From the NCBI RefSeq assembly GCF_000717025.1, contig NZ_JNXG01000003.1:434001-498000 (forward strand): a DNA stretch of 64,000 nucleotides. The letters run 5' to 3'. The notes below the pieces were generated by a model. It saw only the letters and a program-made list of their open reading frames with translations. It had not been told where the DNA came from and did no database searches. How positions within the stretch are numbered: position 1 is the stretch's first letter; the number at the start of each line of letters is the position of its first letter. Positions 33,152 through 42,467 of this stretch are shown piece by piece. Position numbers and translations under genes: made by a program. Source of the stretch: Streptomyces atroolivaceus (GTDB lineage: Bacteria; Actinomycetota; Actinomycetes; Streptomycetales; Streptomycetaceae).

Positions 33152-35305
33152 ATGGGCTTGTCCCGGCTCGCCGCACTGCACGGCGTCGCCACCTCCTTCT
33201 CCCCGTCCGCGGATGTCACGGTGTCCGTCCCCGACGACACGGTCACGGCCGTGCTCGCCGCGCTGGGCGTCGACGCCGCCACACCCGCGGCGGTAGGGAG
33301 ATCACTCGCCGCAGCCGAATCGGCGGCGGCCTCCCGACTGCTTCCGCCGACGGTGGTCGCCTGGTCGGGAGAGCCGCTGCCGGCCGCGCTCACCGGACTG
33401 CCGCCCGGCGCGGTCCTGACCGTCGACCCCGAGCCGGGGACCGCCGGACCGCAGCCGCCCCTGCGCATGCGCGTGCTCCCGTCCCCGGCACCGGACCCGG
33501 CCGGGAACACGCCGGTGACGCCCTCCTGGTGGACCGGACCACCCCTGGGCGTCCACCGGCTGACCGTCCGTACGCCGGACCGCCGCCAGGCCACCGCCAC
33601 GCTCGTCGTCGCTCCGGACCGCGTACCCCAGGCACCCGCACGCACGCACGGATTCCTCGTCCAGCTCTACTCGATGCTCTCCGCCCGCTCCTGGGGCATG
33701 GGTGACCTGGCGGACCTGGCCGACCTCGCCGCCTGGGCGGGACGGGCCCTCGGGTGCGGTTTCGTCCAGGTCAACCCGCTGCACGCCGCCGTGCCCGGCA
33801 GGCCGACCGACCCCTCCCCGTACCGCCCCTCCTCGCGCCGCTTCCCCGACCCCGTCCATCTGCACATCGAGTCGGTCCCGGAGTACGGCCACGTCGCCGA
33901 GCCCGGCAGGGCGGCCCTGGACGACCTGCGCCAGGAGGCCGCGGCACTGCGCGAGGCCGTGCTGAACAAGGGCGCGCTGATCGACCGGGACGCCGTCTGG
34001 GACCTCAAGAAGCAGGCCCTCGAGCTCATCCACGAGGTCCCCCTGACCCCCGGCCGCCGTGCCGCCTACTGCGACTTCCTCGCCGAGCAGGGACAGGCCC
34101 TGGAGGACCACGCCCTGTGGTGCGCCCTGGCCGAGGTCCACGGCCCCCGGTGGCGCGACTGGCCCGACGGGCTGCGCGACCCCCGCTCCCCGCAGAGCGC
34201 CCGGGCCCGCACGGACCTGCTGGACCGGGTCGACTTCCACTGCCGTCTCGCCTGGCTCACGGACACCCAGCTCGCCACCGCCCAGAGCGCCGCGCGGGAG
34301 TCCGGAATGACCGTCGGGATCGTCCACGACCTGGCCGTCGGCGTCCACCCCGACGGCGCCGACGCCTGGGCCCAGCAGGACGCCTTCGCGCACGGCATGT
34401 CCGTCGGCGCGCCGCCCGACGCGTTCAACGCCCACGGCCAGGACTGGGGACTGCCCCCCTGGCGTCCCGACGCCCTCGCGGCGTCCGGCTACGCGCCCTA
34501 CCGCCATCTCCTGCGCGGCCTCCTCGCCCATGCCGGAGCCCTGCGCATCGACCACGTCATGGGCCTCTTCCGGCTCTGGTGGGTGCCCGAGGGGCGCCCG
34601 CCCACCGATGGCGCGTACGTCAGCCAGGACGCCGAGGCGATGCTCGCCGTCCTCGTCCTGGAGGCACACCGGGCCGGTGCCGTCGTCATAGGGGAGGACC
34701 TGGGCACGGTCGAGCCCGGTGTACGCGAGGCGCTCGCCCGGCGCGGGGTGCTCGGCACCTCCGTGCTCTGGTTCGAGCGCGACTGGGCGGGCACCGGGCG
34801 CCCGCTCGCCCCCGAGGAGTGGCGTGAGGACTGCGTGGCCACGGCGACCACCCACGACCTGCCGTCCACCGCCGCCCGGCTGACGGGCGAGCACGTGACG
34901 CTCCGCCACCGGCTCGGGCTGCTCACCCGGGGCCTGGAGCAGGAGCTGGCCGAGGACGCCGCCGACACGGCCGAGTGGCTGGGCTACCTGGCCCGTCTCC
35001 GGCTGCTCCCCGAGGGCGACGGCGACGAGGAGGCGGCCGTCCGCGCCGTCCACCGCTTCCTGCTACGGACCCCGGCCCGGATGGCCGGGGTCTGGCTGCC
35101 GGACACCGTGGGCGACCGCCGCCCGCAGAACCTTCCCGGGACCTGGGACCAGTACCCCAACTGGCGCCTGCCGGTCGCCGACGCGGAGGGGCACCCCGTC
35201 ACCCTGGAGGAGATCGCCGCGTCGCCCCGGCTGCACAGGCTGATGGCCGTCCTGACGGACGGTGCCGAGGCTCGTACGGCACCCCCGGGCGCGCGCCCCT
35301 CGTAG
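33152..35305 (+). CDS. malQ: 4-alpha-glucanotransferase (amylomaltase)
   Basis: 717 residues, the long actinobacterial GH77 form with an extra N-terminal domain of about 150 residues. GH77 landmarks: WGMGDLADLADLAAWAG, LRIDHVMGLFRLWWVP (nucleophile Asp), VVIGEDLGTVEPGVR (acid/base Glu), TTHDLPSTAARLTGEH (stabilising Asp). It transfers glucan segments between maltodextrins in the cytosol, serving maltodextrin and glycogen metabolism. ATG follows the repeat-protein stop with no gap, with CAGGAG as ribosome-binding site inside that gene. No other mal gene is adjacent. Confidence 0.94.
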   Translation: MGLSRLAALHGVATSFSPSADVTVSVPDDTVTAVLAALGVDAATPAAVGRSLAAAESAAASRLLPPTVVAWSGEPLPAALTGLPPGAVLTVDPEPGTAGPQPPLRMRVLPSPAPDPAGNTPVTPSWWTGPPLGVHRLTVRTPDRRQATATLVVAPDRVPQAPARTHGFLVQLYSMLSARSWGMGDLADLADLAAWAGRALGCGFVQVNPLHAAVPGRPTDPSPYRPSSRRFPDPVHLHIESVPEYGHVAEPGRAALDDLRQEAAALREAVLNKGALIDRDAVWDLKKQALELIHEVPLTPGRRAAYCDFLAEQGQALEDHALWCALAEVHGPRWRDWPDGLRDPRSPQSARARTDLLDRVDFHCRLAWLTDTQLATAQSAARESGMTVGIVHDLAVGVHPDGADAWAQQDAFAHGMSVGAPPDAFNAHGQDWGLPPWRPDALAASGYAPYRHLLRGLLAHAGALRIDHVMGLFRLWWVPEGRPPTDGAYVSQDAEAMLAVLVLEAHRAGAVVIGEDLGTVEPGVREALARRGVLGTSVLWFERDWAGTGRPLAPEEWREDCVATATTHDLPSTAARLTGEHVTLRHRLGLLTRGLEQELAEDAADTAEWLGYLARLRLLPEGDGDEEAAVRAVHRFLLRTPARMAGVWLPDTVGDRRPQNLPGTWDQYPNWRLPVADAEGHPVTLEEIAASPRLHRLMAVLTDGAEARTAPPGARPS

Positions 35306-35325
35306 GCGTTCGCTACGTTTGCACC

Positions 35326-35556
35326 GTGGACAAGAAGAACGCTATGCGCGCCGGCGCCGTCGCGGCCGGTACGACGCTGATGATGCTGCTCATGTCGTCC
35401 CCCGCTCTCGCGCTGACCCGCGACGACGGCGACGACCCGGGCCCGGGCCTGAACGTGATGGAGACCCTCGGTCTCTACGTCGCGGCACCGATCGTCCTGT
35501 TCCTGGTGATCGCGGGACTCGTCATGGTCCTCGACAAGTCCAAGAAGCAGGCCTGA
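35326..35556 (+). CDS. Small membrane protein, conserved hypothetical
   Basis: 76 residues. A hydrophobic N-terminal segment (AGAVAAGTTLMMLLMSSPALA) that may be a cleaved signal, a short acidic outside loop (TRDDGDDPGPGLN), and a second span (LGLYVAAPIVLFLVIAGLVMV) ending in a basic DKSKKQA tail. It is 20 bases after the malQ stop and followed by a terminator, so it is the last gene of that unit. GTG 35326 is used; an in-frame ATG at 35344 is a possible shorter start. Function unknown. Confidence 0.75.
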   Translation: MDKKNAMRAGAVAAGTTLMMLLMSSPALALTRDDGDDPGPGLNVMETLGLYVAAPIVLFLVIAGLVMVLDKSKKQA

Positions 35557-35573
35557 CCGCCTCGTTCTGACGC

Positions 35574-35607
35574 GTGCGCCGCCGGTACGACGTACCGCGC
35601 GGCGCAC
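35574..35607 (+). terminator. Terminator of the malQ unit
   Basis: Arms GTGCGCCGC and GCGGCGCAC, continued across a small internal bulge by GGTAC / GTACC around a GAC loop. It begins 17 bases after the small membrane protein gene and precedes the LysR gene. Confidence 0.75.
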
Positions 35608-35639
35608 CGGCATGTCCGGACGCCCGGTAGGTTTCGGCC

Positions 35640-36554
35640 ATGACCGAGTGGGACGTCAAGAAGCTCCGCATCCTGCGCACCCTGCGCGACCGGGGCACGG
35701 TCACAGCCACGGCCGAAGCCCTTCTCATGACCCCGTCGGCCGTCTCGCAGCAGCTCACCAACCTGGCCAGGCAGCTCGGCGTGCCGCTGCTGGAGGCGCA
35801 GGGCCGCCGCGTCCGGCTCACCGACGCGGCGCATCTGGTGCTGCGTCACGCCGAGGCGGTGTTCGCCCAGCTGGAGCGGGCCGACGCCGAACTGACCGGC
35901 TATCTGCGGGGTGAGGCCGGGCAGGTGCGGGTCGGCGCCTTCTCGACCGCGGTGGCCGCCCTCGTCGTACCGGCCGTGCAGCTCCTGGGCGGTGAGGACA
36001 GGCCCGGCCCTCAGGTGCGCGTACGCGAGGCGGAGGCGGCCCAGGCCTACGAGCTGCTGTCGGCCGGCGAGGTGGACCTCGCGCTCTCCCTGGCCGCGCA
36101 CGCCCCGACGGCCGGGGACCCCCGCTTCACCCTGCTGCCGCTCCTGGCCGACCCCCTCGACGTGGCACTGCCCGCCGCTCACCCTCTCGCCGCGGCGCCC
36201 GCCCTGCGGCTGGCGGACCTCTCCCGGGAGGCCTGGATCTTCGGCGGGTCCGGCCCGTGGTCGGAGATCACCACCGCCGCGTGCGAGGCCGCGGGCTTCG
36301 TCCCCGAGCAGGCTCACAGCGCCGCCGGATGGACGGCGATCCTCGCCATGGTGAGGGCGGGCATGGGGGTCGCCCTCGTCCCCCGGATGGTCTCGGCGTC
36401 CGACCGGCCCCGCGACGGCGTCGTGATGCGGGTCCTGGAGGCGGACCAGCCGTACCGCCACGTCGTGGCGGCGGTGCGACGGGGTGCGGAACGGGGCCCG
36501 GCGGTCGCACGGGTGCTGTCGGCCCTCCAGGAGGTGGCAGCGGGCATTCGTTAA
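35640..36554 (+). CDS. LysR-family transcriptional regulator
   Basis: 304 residues. Winged helix at about 5-65 (ILRTLRDRGTVTATAEALLM, SAVSQQLTNLARQLG), then the two-lobed effector-binding domain (QVRVGAFSTAVAALVVPAVQ, EVDLALSLAAHAP, VRAGMGVALVPRMV). LysR proteins bind small ligands and usually regulate a neighbouring gene; the closest candidates are the allantoicase gene 69 bases downstream, or itself. The helix-turn-helix residues are intact. Target and ligand unknown. Confidence 0.9.
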   Translation: MTEWDVKKLRILRTLRDRGTVTATAEALLMTPSAVSQQLTNLARQLGVPLLEAQGRRVRLTDAAHLVLRHAEAVFAQLERADAELTGYLRGEAGQVRVGAFSTAVAALVVPAVQLLGGEDRPGPQVRVREAEAAQAYELLSAGEVDLALSLAAHAPTAGDPRFTLLPLLADPLDVALPAAHPLAAAPALRLADLSREAWIFGGSGPWSEITTAACEAAGFVPEQAHSAAGWTAILAMVRAGMGVALVPRMVSASDRPRDGVVMRVLEADQPYRHVVAAVRRGAERGPAVARVLSALQEVAAGIR

Positions 36555-36556
36555 GC

Positions 36557-36587
36557 GAAACTGAATGAACCGTGTGGAAACTTTCGA
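36557..36587 (+). promoter_or_regulatory. Candidate operator before the allantoicase gene
   Basis: GAAACT occurs at 36557-36562 and again at 36577-36582, exactly 20 bases (two helical turns) apart. The second copy is part of the dyad TGGAAACTTTCGA (36575-36587, one mismatch around a central C). It lies between the LysR stop and the allantoicase start. It could be bound by the LysR protein or by an IclR-type allantoin repressor such as AllR; I cannot tell which. Confidence 0.4.
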
Positions 36588-36623
36588 TGGACCTGATCGG
36601 TGGTCCGGCGGCACAGTGGACGC

Positions 36624-37769
36624 ATGCCGACCGACAAGATCCAGACGGAGCCCGATTCCACCGACCCGCACGCCAACGACGCGGCCCCCTACGGCGGTGG
36701 CGACCCGTACGCCGACTACCGTGCGGGCGACTTCCCCTTCACCGAGCTGGTCGACCTCGCGGACCGCCGCCTGGGCGCCGGTGTGATCGCGGCCAACGAC
36801 GAGTTCTTCGCCGAGCGGGAGAACCTCCTGATCCGCGAGCCCGCCGTCTTCGACCCCGAGCGCTTCGGCCACAAGGGCAAGATCATGGACGGCTGGGAGA
36901 CCCGCCGTCGCCGGGGCACGGACGCGGAGCACCCCTTCCCCGCGCCCGAGGACCACGACTGGGCGATCGTCCGGCTGGGCACGCCCGGGATCATCCGCGG
37001 CATCGTCGTCGACACCGCCCACTTCCGCGGCAACTACCCCCAGCGCGTCTCCGTCCAGGCGACGGCCGTGGAAGGCGCCCCCGGGCCGGAGGAGCTTCTC
37101 GCCGACGACGTGAAGTGGGAGGAGCTGGTCCCGCAGACCCCCGTGCGCGGCCACGCCGCCAACGGCTTCGAGATCACGGGCGGCCGCCGCTACACCCATC
37201 TGCGGATCTGCCAGCACCCCGACGGCGGCATCGCCCGCCTCCGCGTCCACGGTGAGGTCGTCCCCGACCCGGCCTGGCTCGCGGCGCTGGGCACGATCGA
37301 CCTGATCTCGATCCTGAACGGCGGCACGTACGAGGACGCCTCGGACCGCTTCTACTCCTCGCCGGCCCAGATCATCCTGCCGGGCACCTCCCGCAAGATG
37401 GACGACGGCTGGGAGAACCGGCGCCGCAGGGTCCGCGACACGAACGACTGGGTGCGTTTCCGGCTCCCCGCCCAGGGTGCGGTACGGGCGGTCGAGATCG
37501 ACACCGCGTACCTGAAGGGCAACGCGGCCGGCTGGATCAGCCTCCACGGCCGCGACGGCGAGTCGGGCGATTGGTCCGAGATCATTCCCCGCACCCGGCT
37601 CCAGCCCGACACCCTGCACCGCTTCGTCCTGGACACCGAGGCCGTGGTCACCCACGTACGCCTGGACACGTACCCCGACGGGGGAGTGGCCCGGATGCGA
37701 CTCCACGGATCCCTGACCGAGGCGGGCGCGGCCGAACTGGCCGGCCGGTACGAGGAGTCGGCGGCGTAA
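36624..37769 (+). CDS. alc: Allantoicase
   Basis: 381 residues made of two homologous allantoicase repeats: the first includes KGKIMDGWETRRRRG and IVVDTAHFRGNYP, the second RKMDDGWENRRRRVRD and VEIDTAYLKGNAA. The paired DGWE motifs and Arg-rich strands are diagnostic. The enzyme hydrolyses allantoate to ureidoglycolate and urea in purine catabolism. Other purine-degradation genes are not in the window; the LysR regulator upstream may control it. ATG 36624 has only a weak ribosome-binding site (GTGGA). Confidence 0.93.
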   Translation: MPTDKIQTEPDSTDPHANDAAPYGGGDPYADYRAGDFPFTELVDLADRRLGAGVIAANDEFFAERENLLIREPAVFDPERFGHKGKIMDGWETRRRRGTDAEHPFPAPEDHDWAIVRLGTPGIIRGIVVDTAHFRGNYPQRVSVQATAVEGAPGPEELLADDVKWEELVPQTPVRGHAANGFEITGGRRYTHLRICQHPDGGIARLRVHGEVVPDPAWLAALGTIDLISILNGGTYEDASDRFYSSPAQIILPGTSRKMDDGWENRRRRVRDTNDWVRFRLPAQGAVRAVEIDTAYLKGNAAGWISLHGRDGESGDWSEIIPRTRLQPDTLHRFVLDTEAVVTHVRLDTYPDGGVARMRLHGSLTEAGAAELAGRYEESAA

Positions 37770-37787
37770 CCCCTCACCCCCCGGTTC

Positions 37788-37831
37788 CCGCCCGGCGGAC
37801 GGCTGCGCTCCGGCGCCCGTCCGCCGGGCGG
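37788..37831. terminator. Bidirectional terminator between allantoicase and MFS genes
   Basis: Perfect 15-base arms CCGCCCGGCGGACGG and CCGTCCGCCGGGCGG with a 14-base loop, filling the gap between two convergent genes and abutting the MFS stop. It can serve both directions. Confidence 0.85.
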
Positions 37832-39031
37832 TCATGGGTACGGGCGCCCGTACGGGCCGCCGGTCACCCGCAGCAGCACCGGCGCGAGGGCCGCGGTGGC
37901 ACCGCCCAGGAGCATCACCGCCGCCGGGGAGACCGCGTCCACCACGACTCCGCCCGCCAGCGCGCCGAGCGCGATGGTCGCCTGGAACGACGAGGTGAAC
38001 AGCACGGACGCCGCTTCGGGCGTCCGGGGCGCCGATGTCAGGAACCACATCTGACTGCACACGGGCACCGCGCCGTACGCCAGTCCCCAGACGATCAGCA
38101 GTACCACCGCTCCGCCCTCGGCCGTTCCGATGACCGGCAACAGCAGCGTCGAGGCCGCCGTCATGCCCGCCGCCACGCCGAAGGTGGCGCGCAGTGAGCG
38201 CCGCACCAGCGCGCCCGCGGCGAAGTTGCCGACCACGCCCGCCGTGCCGTAGACGAGCAGCACCACGGTGACGAACCGCGGGCCCGCGTGCGTCTCCTGC
38301 TCCAGGAAGGGCGTGACGTAGGTGTACGCGCCGAAGTGCGCGAGTACGACGAGGAACGTGACGAGCAGGCCGGCGCGGATCCGGGCCACACCGATCAGGC
38401 CGGTCAGGACGCCGAGCCCGGTGGTGCTCTCCGGCGGCAGCGGAGGCATCAGCACGACGAGAGCCCCGCACACGACCGACGTGAGGATCCCCATCGCGGT
38501 GAACGCGGTGCGCCACCCGGCGGCGTCGCCGAGAAGGACCCCGAGGGGCACGCCGATCACCGAGCCGAGCGGAACCGCGGAGAAGATCACCGCGGTCGCC
38601 CTCCCGACCTGGTGCGGGGGGACCAGGCGTGGCGCGATCCCCGCGCCGATGGACCAGAAGGCGCCGATGGCCAGTCCGACGAGGACACGCGACGAGATCA
38701 TGACCCAGTAGGCGGGAGCCGCGGCGGCGAGGAAGTCGGCCACCGTCAGCAGGAGCATCAGGGCGCAGAGCATCACCCGCCGGTCGATCCGCCGGGTGAC
38801 GACGGTCACGACGGGGGCGGCGACGGCGGCCAGCACGCCGGGCACGGTCATCATCAGACCCGCGCCGCCGTCCGAGATCCCGAAGGTGGCGCCGATGGGC
38901 GTCAGCAGGCCGATCGGCAGGATCTCGGTGGTGACCAGGGAGAAGATGCCCACCATGACGGACACCACCCCCAGCCAGCCGGCCACGGGTGAACGGGCGG
39001 GAACGGCCAGGGCCGGGGTGACTGCGGGCAT
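37832..39031 (-). CDS. MFS transporter, drug/arabinose efflux (DHA1) type
   Basis: 399 residues and 12 predicted spans. Features: the N-terminal VVSVMVGIFSLVTTEILPIG typical of the AraJ/CmlR/PbuE branch, the loop motif RRIDRRVML between spans 2 and 3, and motif C-like GSVIGVPLGVLLGDAAGWR in span 5. These proton antiporters expel small molecules; the substrate cannot be inferred. ATG at 39031 with AGGAC upstream. Single-gene unit. Confidence 0.88.
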   Translation of the reverse strand: MPAVTPALAVPARSPVAGWLGVVSVMVGIFSLVTTEILPIGLLTPIGATFGISDGGAGLMMTVPGVLAAVAAPVVTVVTRRIDRRVMLCALMLLLTVADFLAAAAPAYWVMISSRVLVGLAIGAFWSIGAGIAPRLVPPHQVGRATAVIFSAVPLGSVIGVPLGVLLGDAAGWRTAFTAMGILTSVVCGALVVLMPPLPPESTTGLGVLTGLIGVARIRAGLLVTFLVVLAHFGAYTYVTPFLEQETHAGPRFVTVVLLVYGTAGVVGNFAAGALVRRSLRATFGVAAGMTAASTLLLPVIGTAEGGAVVLLIVWGLAYGAVPVCSQMWFLTSAPRTPEAASVLFTSSFQATIALGALAGGVVVDAVSPAAVMLLGGATAALAPVLLRVTGGPYGRPYP

Positions 39032-39176
39032 GGATTCGTCCTGTCGCCGGAGGTGCCGCTTCGGGCTCCGAGTCCAGCAGGCGAGGACGGTCGGGTCCGG
39101 CAGGAATCCGACGAAGGCGTCGGGCCGACGTCGCCCGCCCGGTGGGGCGAGGTGCCGGGCGTGCGGCCGACGCGAA

Positions 39177-39202
39177 GGGGGCGCCCCACCGGGAGCGCCC
39201 CC
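39177..39202 (-). terminator. Terminator after the first pepN gene
   Basis: Arms GGGGGCGC and GCGCCCCC with a 10-base loop, 20 bases after the pepN stop, leftward. The region 39032-39176 upstream of the MFS gene otherwise holds only its promoter. Confidence 0.65.
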
Positions 39203-39222
39203 ACCGTCCGTGCGCCGGTCCG

Positions 39223-41799
39223 CTACGCGGTGGCCGCCGCCGCGTCAGCCGCCTGAGCCTTCAGCGCGCGCTCCACGCCCGCCCGGGACTCCGACATCAG
39301 CCGACGCAGCGCGGCGCTCGGCCGTGCCGACTCCAGCCACGCGTCCGTGGCGTCCAGGGTCTCCTGCGAGACCTGGAGCGAGGGGTACAGGCCGACCGCG
39401 ATCTGCTGGGCCATCTCGTGGCTGCGCGAGTCCCAGACGTCCTTGACGGCCGTGAAGTACCTCTCAGTGTACGGAGCCAGCAGGTCACGCTGGTCGGTCT
39501 GCACGAATCCGCCGATGACCGACTCCTGCAGGGAGTTCGGCAGCTTGTCCGACTCGACGACGGATGCCCACGCCTCGGCCTTCGCCTCCTCGGAGGGCTG
39601 GGCCGCGCGTGCGGACGCCGCGTGGCGCTCGCCCGCCGCCGTCCTGTCGCGCTCGTACTCGGCGGCGATCTCCTCCTCGTCGAGGAGACCCGTCGCGGCC
39701 AGGCGCTGCACGAAGGCCCAGCGCAGCTCCGTGTCGACGGCGAGCCCCTCGATCTCCTGGGTGCCGTCCAGCAGCGACTGGAGCACGTCGAGGTGGAGCG
39801 GGCTGCGCGCCGTCGCGGCGAAGGCGCGGGCCCAGGCCAGCTGGTGGTCACTGGACGGTTCCGCCGCGCGCAGATGCGCCAGCGTCGCCTCGGTCCACTG
39901 GTTCAGGCCCGCCTCGCGCCATTCCGGGGCGGCGTAGAGGTCCAGGGCCAGCTTCACCTGACGGTGCAGCGACTGGACCACGCCGATGTCGGACTCCTTG
40001 CCGATCCCGGAGAGGACCAGCGCCAGGTAGTCGCGCGTCGCCAGCTCGCCGTCACGCGTCATGTCCCAGGCCGAGGCCCAGCTCAGGGCGCGCGGCAGGG
40101 ACTCGGCGAAGTCCCCGAGGTGCTCGGTGACGACCCGCAGCGACTCCTCGTCGAGGCGGACCTTCGCGTACGAGAGGTCGTCGTCGTTGAGCAGGACGAC
40201 CGCCGGGCGCGCCGTGCCGGACGGGAACGGCACGGTGGTGCGCTCGCCGTCGACGTCCAGCTCGATCCGGTCCGTGCGGACCAGTTTCCCGGCCGCGTCG
40301 AGGTCGTAGCAGCCGATGGCGATCCGGTGCGGGCGCAGCGTGGGCTCGCCCTTCGCCCCGGCGGGGAGCGCGGGGGCCTCCTGGAGGACGGTGAACGAGG
40401 TGACGTGGCCGTTCTCGTCGGTCTCGATCTCCGGGCGCAGGATGTTGATGCCGGCCGTCTCCAGCCACGCCTTCGACCAGGCCTTCAGATCACGGCCGGA
40501 GGTCTCCTCCAGCGCGCCCAGCAGGTCCGACAGGCGCGTGTTCCCGAACGCGTGCGCCTTGAAGTACGCCTGCACGCCCTGGAAGAACGCGTCCTTGCCG
40601 ACGTACGCCACGAGCTGCTTCAGGACCGAGGCGCCCTTCGCGTACGTGATCCCGTCGAAGTTCACCAGGACGTCGTCGAGGTCCTGGATGTCCGCCATGA
40701 TCGGGTGCGTCGAGGGCAGCTGGTCCTGGCGGTAGGCCCACGTCTTCATGGAGTTGGCGAACGTGGTCCAGGAGTGCGGCCACTTCGACCCCTCGGCGTC
40801 CGCCTGGCACGCGATGGAGGTGTACGTGGCGAACGACTCGTTCAGCCACAGGTCGTTCCACCACTCCATGGTGACCAGGTCGCCGAACCACATGTGGGCC
40901 AGCTCGTGGAGGATGGTCTCGGCGCGCGTCTCGTACGCCGCGTCCGTGACCTTCGAACGGAACACGTACTGGTCGCGGATGGTCACCGCGCCCGCGTTCT
41001 CCATCGCGCCGGCGTTGAACTCCGGTACGAAGAGCTGGTCGTACTTGGCGAAGGGGTACGCGTAGTCGAACTTCTCCTGGAACCACTCGAAGCCCTGCCG
41101 GGTGACCGCGAAGATCTCGTCCGCGTCGAGGTACTCGGCGAGCGACGGCCGGCAGTAGATGCCGAGCGGCACGGACTGGCCGTCCTTCTCGTAGCTGCTG
41201 TGCACCGCGTGGTACGGACCGGCGATCAGGGCCGTGATGTAGGTGGAGATGCGCGGTGTCGGCTCGAAGGACCAGACGTCGTCCTGGGGTTCGGGCGTCG
41301 GCGAGTTGGAGATCACCGTCCAGCCGGGCGGCGCCTTCACGGTGAACCGGAAGGCCGCCTTGAGGTCGGGCTGCTCGAAGCTGGCGAACACCCTGCGGGC
41401 GTCAGGCACCTCGAACTGGGTGTACAGGTAGGCCTGTTCGTCCACCGGGTCGACGAACCGGTGCAGGCCCTCGCCGGTGTTCGTGTACGAGCAGTCGGCG
41501 ACGACCTTCAGCTCGTTGGCGCCGGCCCGGAGGTGCTTCAGCGCGATCCGGGAGTCCCGGAACACGGCGGCGATGTCCAGGTCCTTGCCGTTCAGCACGA
41601 TGTCGTGCACGGCCGGTGCGACCAGGTCGATGAAGGTCTCCGCACCGGCCTCGGCGGAGTCGAAGCGCACGGTGGTGACGGACCGGTAGGTGCCGCCCTC
41701 CTGCGCGCCGGAGAGGTCGAGATCGATCTCGTACGCGTCCACGGTCAGCAGGCGCGCCCGCTCCTGTGCCTCTTCGCGGGTCAGATTCGTGCCAGGCAC
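39223..41799 (-). CDS. pepN: Aminopeptidase N, M1 family (paralogue 1)
   Basis: 858 residues, full-length M1 metallopeptidase. Substrate motif GAMENAGAVTIRD, zinc site HELAHMWFGD with distal Glu in LNESFATY (HExxH-x18-E), catalytic Tyr region and a C-terminal ERAP1-like helical domain. No signal peptide, so cytosolic. It removes N-terminal residues from peptides. GTG 41799 has AAGGAG eight bases upstream; the frame is open for 44 further codons but without a start signal. A second copy lies at 48940-51528. Confidence 0.94.
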   Translation of the reverse strand: MPGTNLTREEAQERARLLTVDAYEIDLDLSGAQEGGTYRSVTTVRFDSAEAGAETFIDLVAPAVHDIVLNGKDLDIAAVFRDSRIALKHLRAGANELKVVADCSYTNTGEGLHRFVDPVDEQAYLYTQFEVPDARRVFASFEQPDLKAAFRFTVKAPPGWTVISNSPTPEPQDDVWSFEPTPRISTYITALIAGPYHAVHSSYEKDGQSVPLGIYCRPSLAEYLDADEIFAVTRQGFEWFQEKFDYAYPFAKYDQLFVPEFNAGAMENAGAVTIRDQYVFRSKVTDAAYETRAETILHELAHMWFGDLVTMEWWNDLWLNESFATYTSIACQADAEGSKWPHSWTTFANSMKTWAYRQDQLPSTHPIMADIQDLDDVLVNFDGITYAKGASVLKQLVAYVGKDAFFQGVQAYFKAHAFGNTRLSDLLGALEETSGRDLKAWSKAWLETAGINILRPEIETDENGHVTSFTVLQEAPALPAGAKGEPTLRPHRIAIGCYDLDAAGKLVRTDRIELDVDGERTTVPFPSGTARPAVVLLNDDDLSYAKVRLDEESLRVVTEHLGDFAESLPRALSWASAWDMTRDGELATRDYLALVLSGIGKESDIGVVQSLHRQVKLALDLYAAPEWREAGLNQWTEATLAHLRAAEPSSDHQLAWARAFAATARSPLHLDVLQSLLDGTQEIEGLAVDTELRWAFVQRLAATGLLDEEEIAAEYERDRTAAGERHAASARAAQPSEEAKAEAWASVVESDKLPNSLQESVIGGFVQTDQRDLLAPYTERYFTAVKDVWDSRSHEMAQQIAVGLYPSLQVSQETLDATDAWLESARPSAALRRLMSESRAGVERALKAQAADAAAATA

Positions 41800-41912
41800 G
41801 CGGTCATCTCCTTGATATGCGACGTTTTTGGTCATCCTTCCACGTGGGGCAGGCGCAGCGCGATGTCCGTTTTCCGCCGGACCGGCGCAGGCATCCGGGC
41901 CACCCTCGGACC

Positions 41913-42422
41913 ATGACCATCTACGAGGCACGGGCCATCGGGCCAGGGACCCTGAAAGAGCTCCGCACGGCCGACGACGCCGGACGCCCCTGCGTCCCGT
42001 ACACGGCCGCGGAAGGCGGCGACCCCCTGCGCTGCTGCCTGCGCGGCGCCGAGCCGGGGGAGCGGATCGCCCTGGTCTCCTACGCGCCGCTGCGGCGCTG
42101 GGCGGCGGAGACCTGGGCGCGCCCGGGGGCGTACGACGAGCAGGGGCCGGTGTTCATCCACGCCGACGACTGCGAGGGCCCGTCGGAGGACCGGGCCGGC
42201 TACCCGTTCTCGCGGGCAGGCGCCCTGCGCACGGTCCGGCGCTACAACGCGGAGGGCGAGATCGTGGGCGGCCGGCTGCTGGAGATCCCGGCCGACGAGG
42301 AGAGGGGGTACGACGAGGCGTTCGCGGAAGCCTTCGCGGACCCGGAGGTGGCGCTGGTGCACGTGCGGGCCGTGGAGTACGGGTGCTTCCACTTCGAGGT
42401 GCGGGCGCGTCGAGAGCGGTAG
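41913..42422 (+). CDS. DUF1203-domain protein
   Basis: 169 residues. The whole length fits the DUF1203 family: CVPYTAAEGGDPLRCCLRG, ALVSYAPLRRWAAETWARPG, GPVFIHADDCEGP, YNAEGEIVGGRLLE, and the end HVRAVEYGCFHFEVRARR. The family is cytosolic and has no assigned function. Two adjacent Cys (RCCLRG) and conserved HADDC may suggest metal or redox chemistry, but this is only a guess. Divergent from pepN; the ribosome-binding site is weak. Confidence 0.85.
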   Translation: MTIYEARAIGPGTLKELRTADDAGRPCVPYTAAEGGDPLRCCLRGAEPGERIALVSYAPLRRWAAETWARPGAYDEQGPVFIHADDCEGPSEDRAGYPFSRAGALRTVRRYNAEGEIVGGRLLEIPADEERGYDEAFAEAFADPEVALVHVRAVEYGCFHFEVRARRER

Positions 42423-42467
42423 CATTCGGGTGGGCACAGCCTTCCTACTCGCGGTAGGATGGATGGC

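Noticed and set aside
32761..33645. Leftward 294-codon frame over the repeat gene and malQ start
   Set aside because: Its repeats are only the antisense of the rightward repeat gene, which has a Shine-Dalgarno site and coupling to malQ.
33302..35053. Leftward 583-codon frame over malQ
   Set aside because: Antisense to intact GH77 motifs; no domain, no ribosome-binding site.
35475..38516. Very long leftward open frame (over 1000 codons) across the LysR and allantoicase genes
   Set aside because: It is the antisense of two well-supported genes and part of an MFS gene in another frame; composition is Arg/Gly/Pro-rich and has no start signal. High GC makes such frames common.
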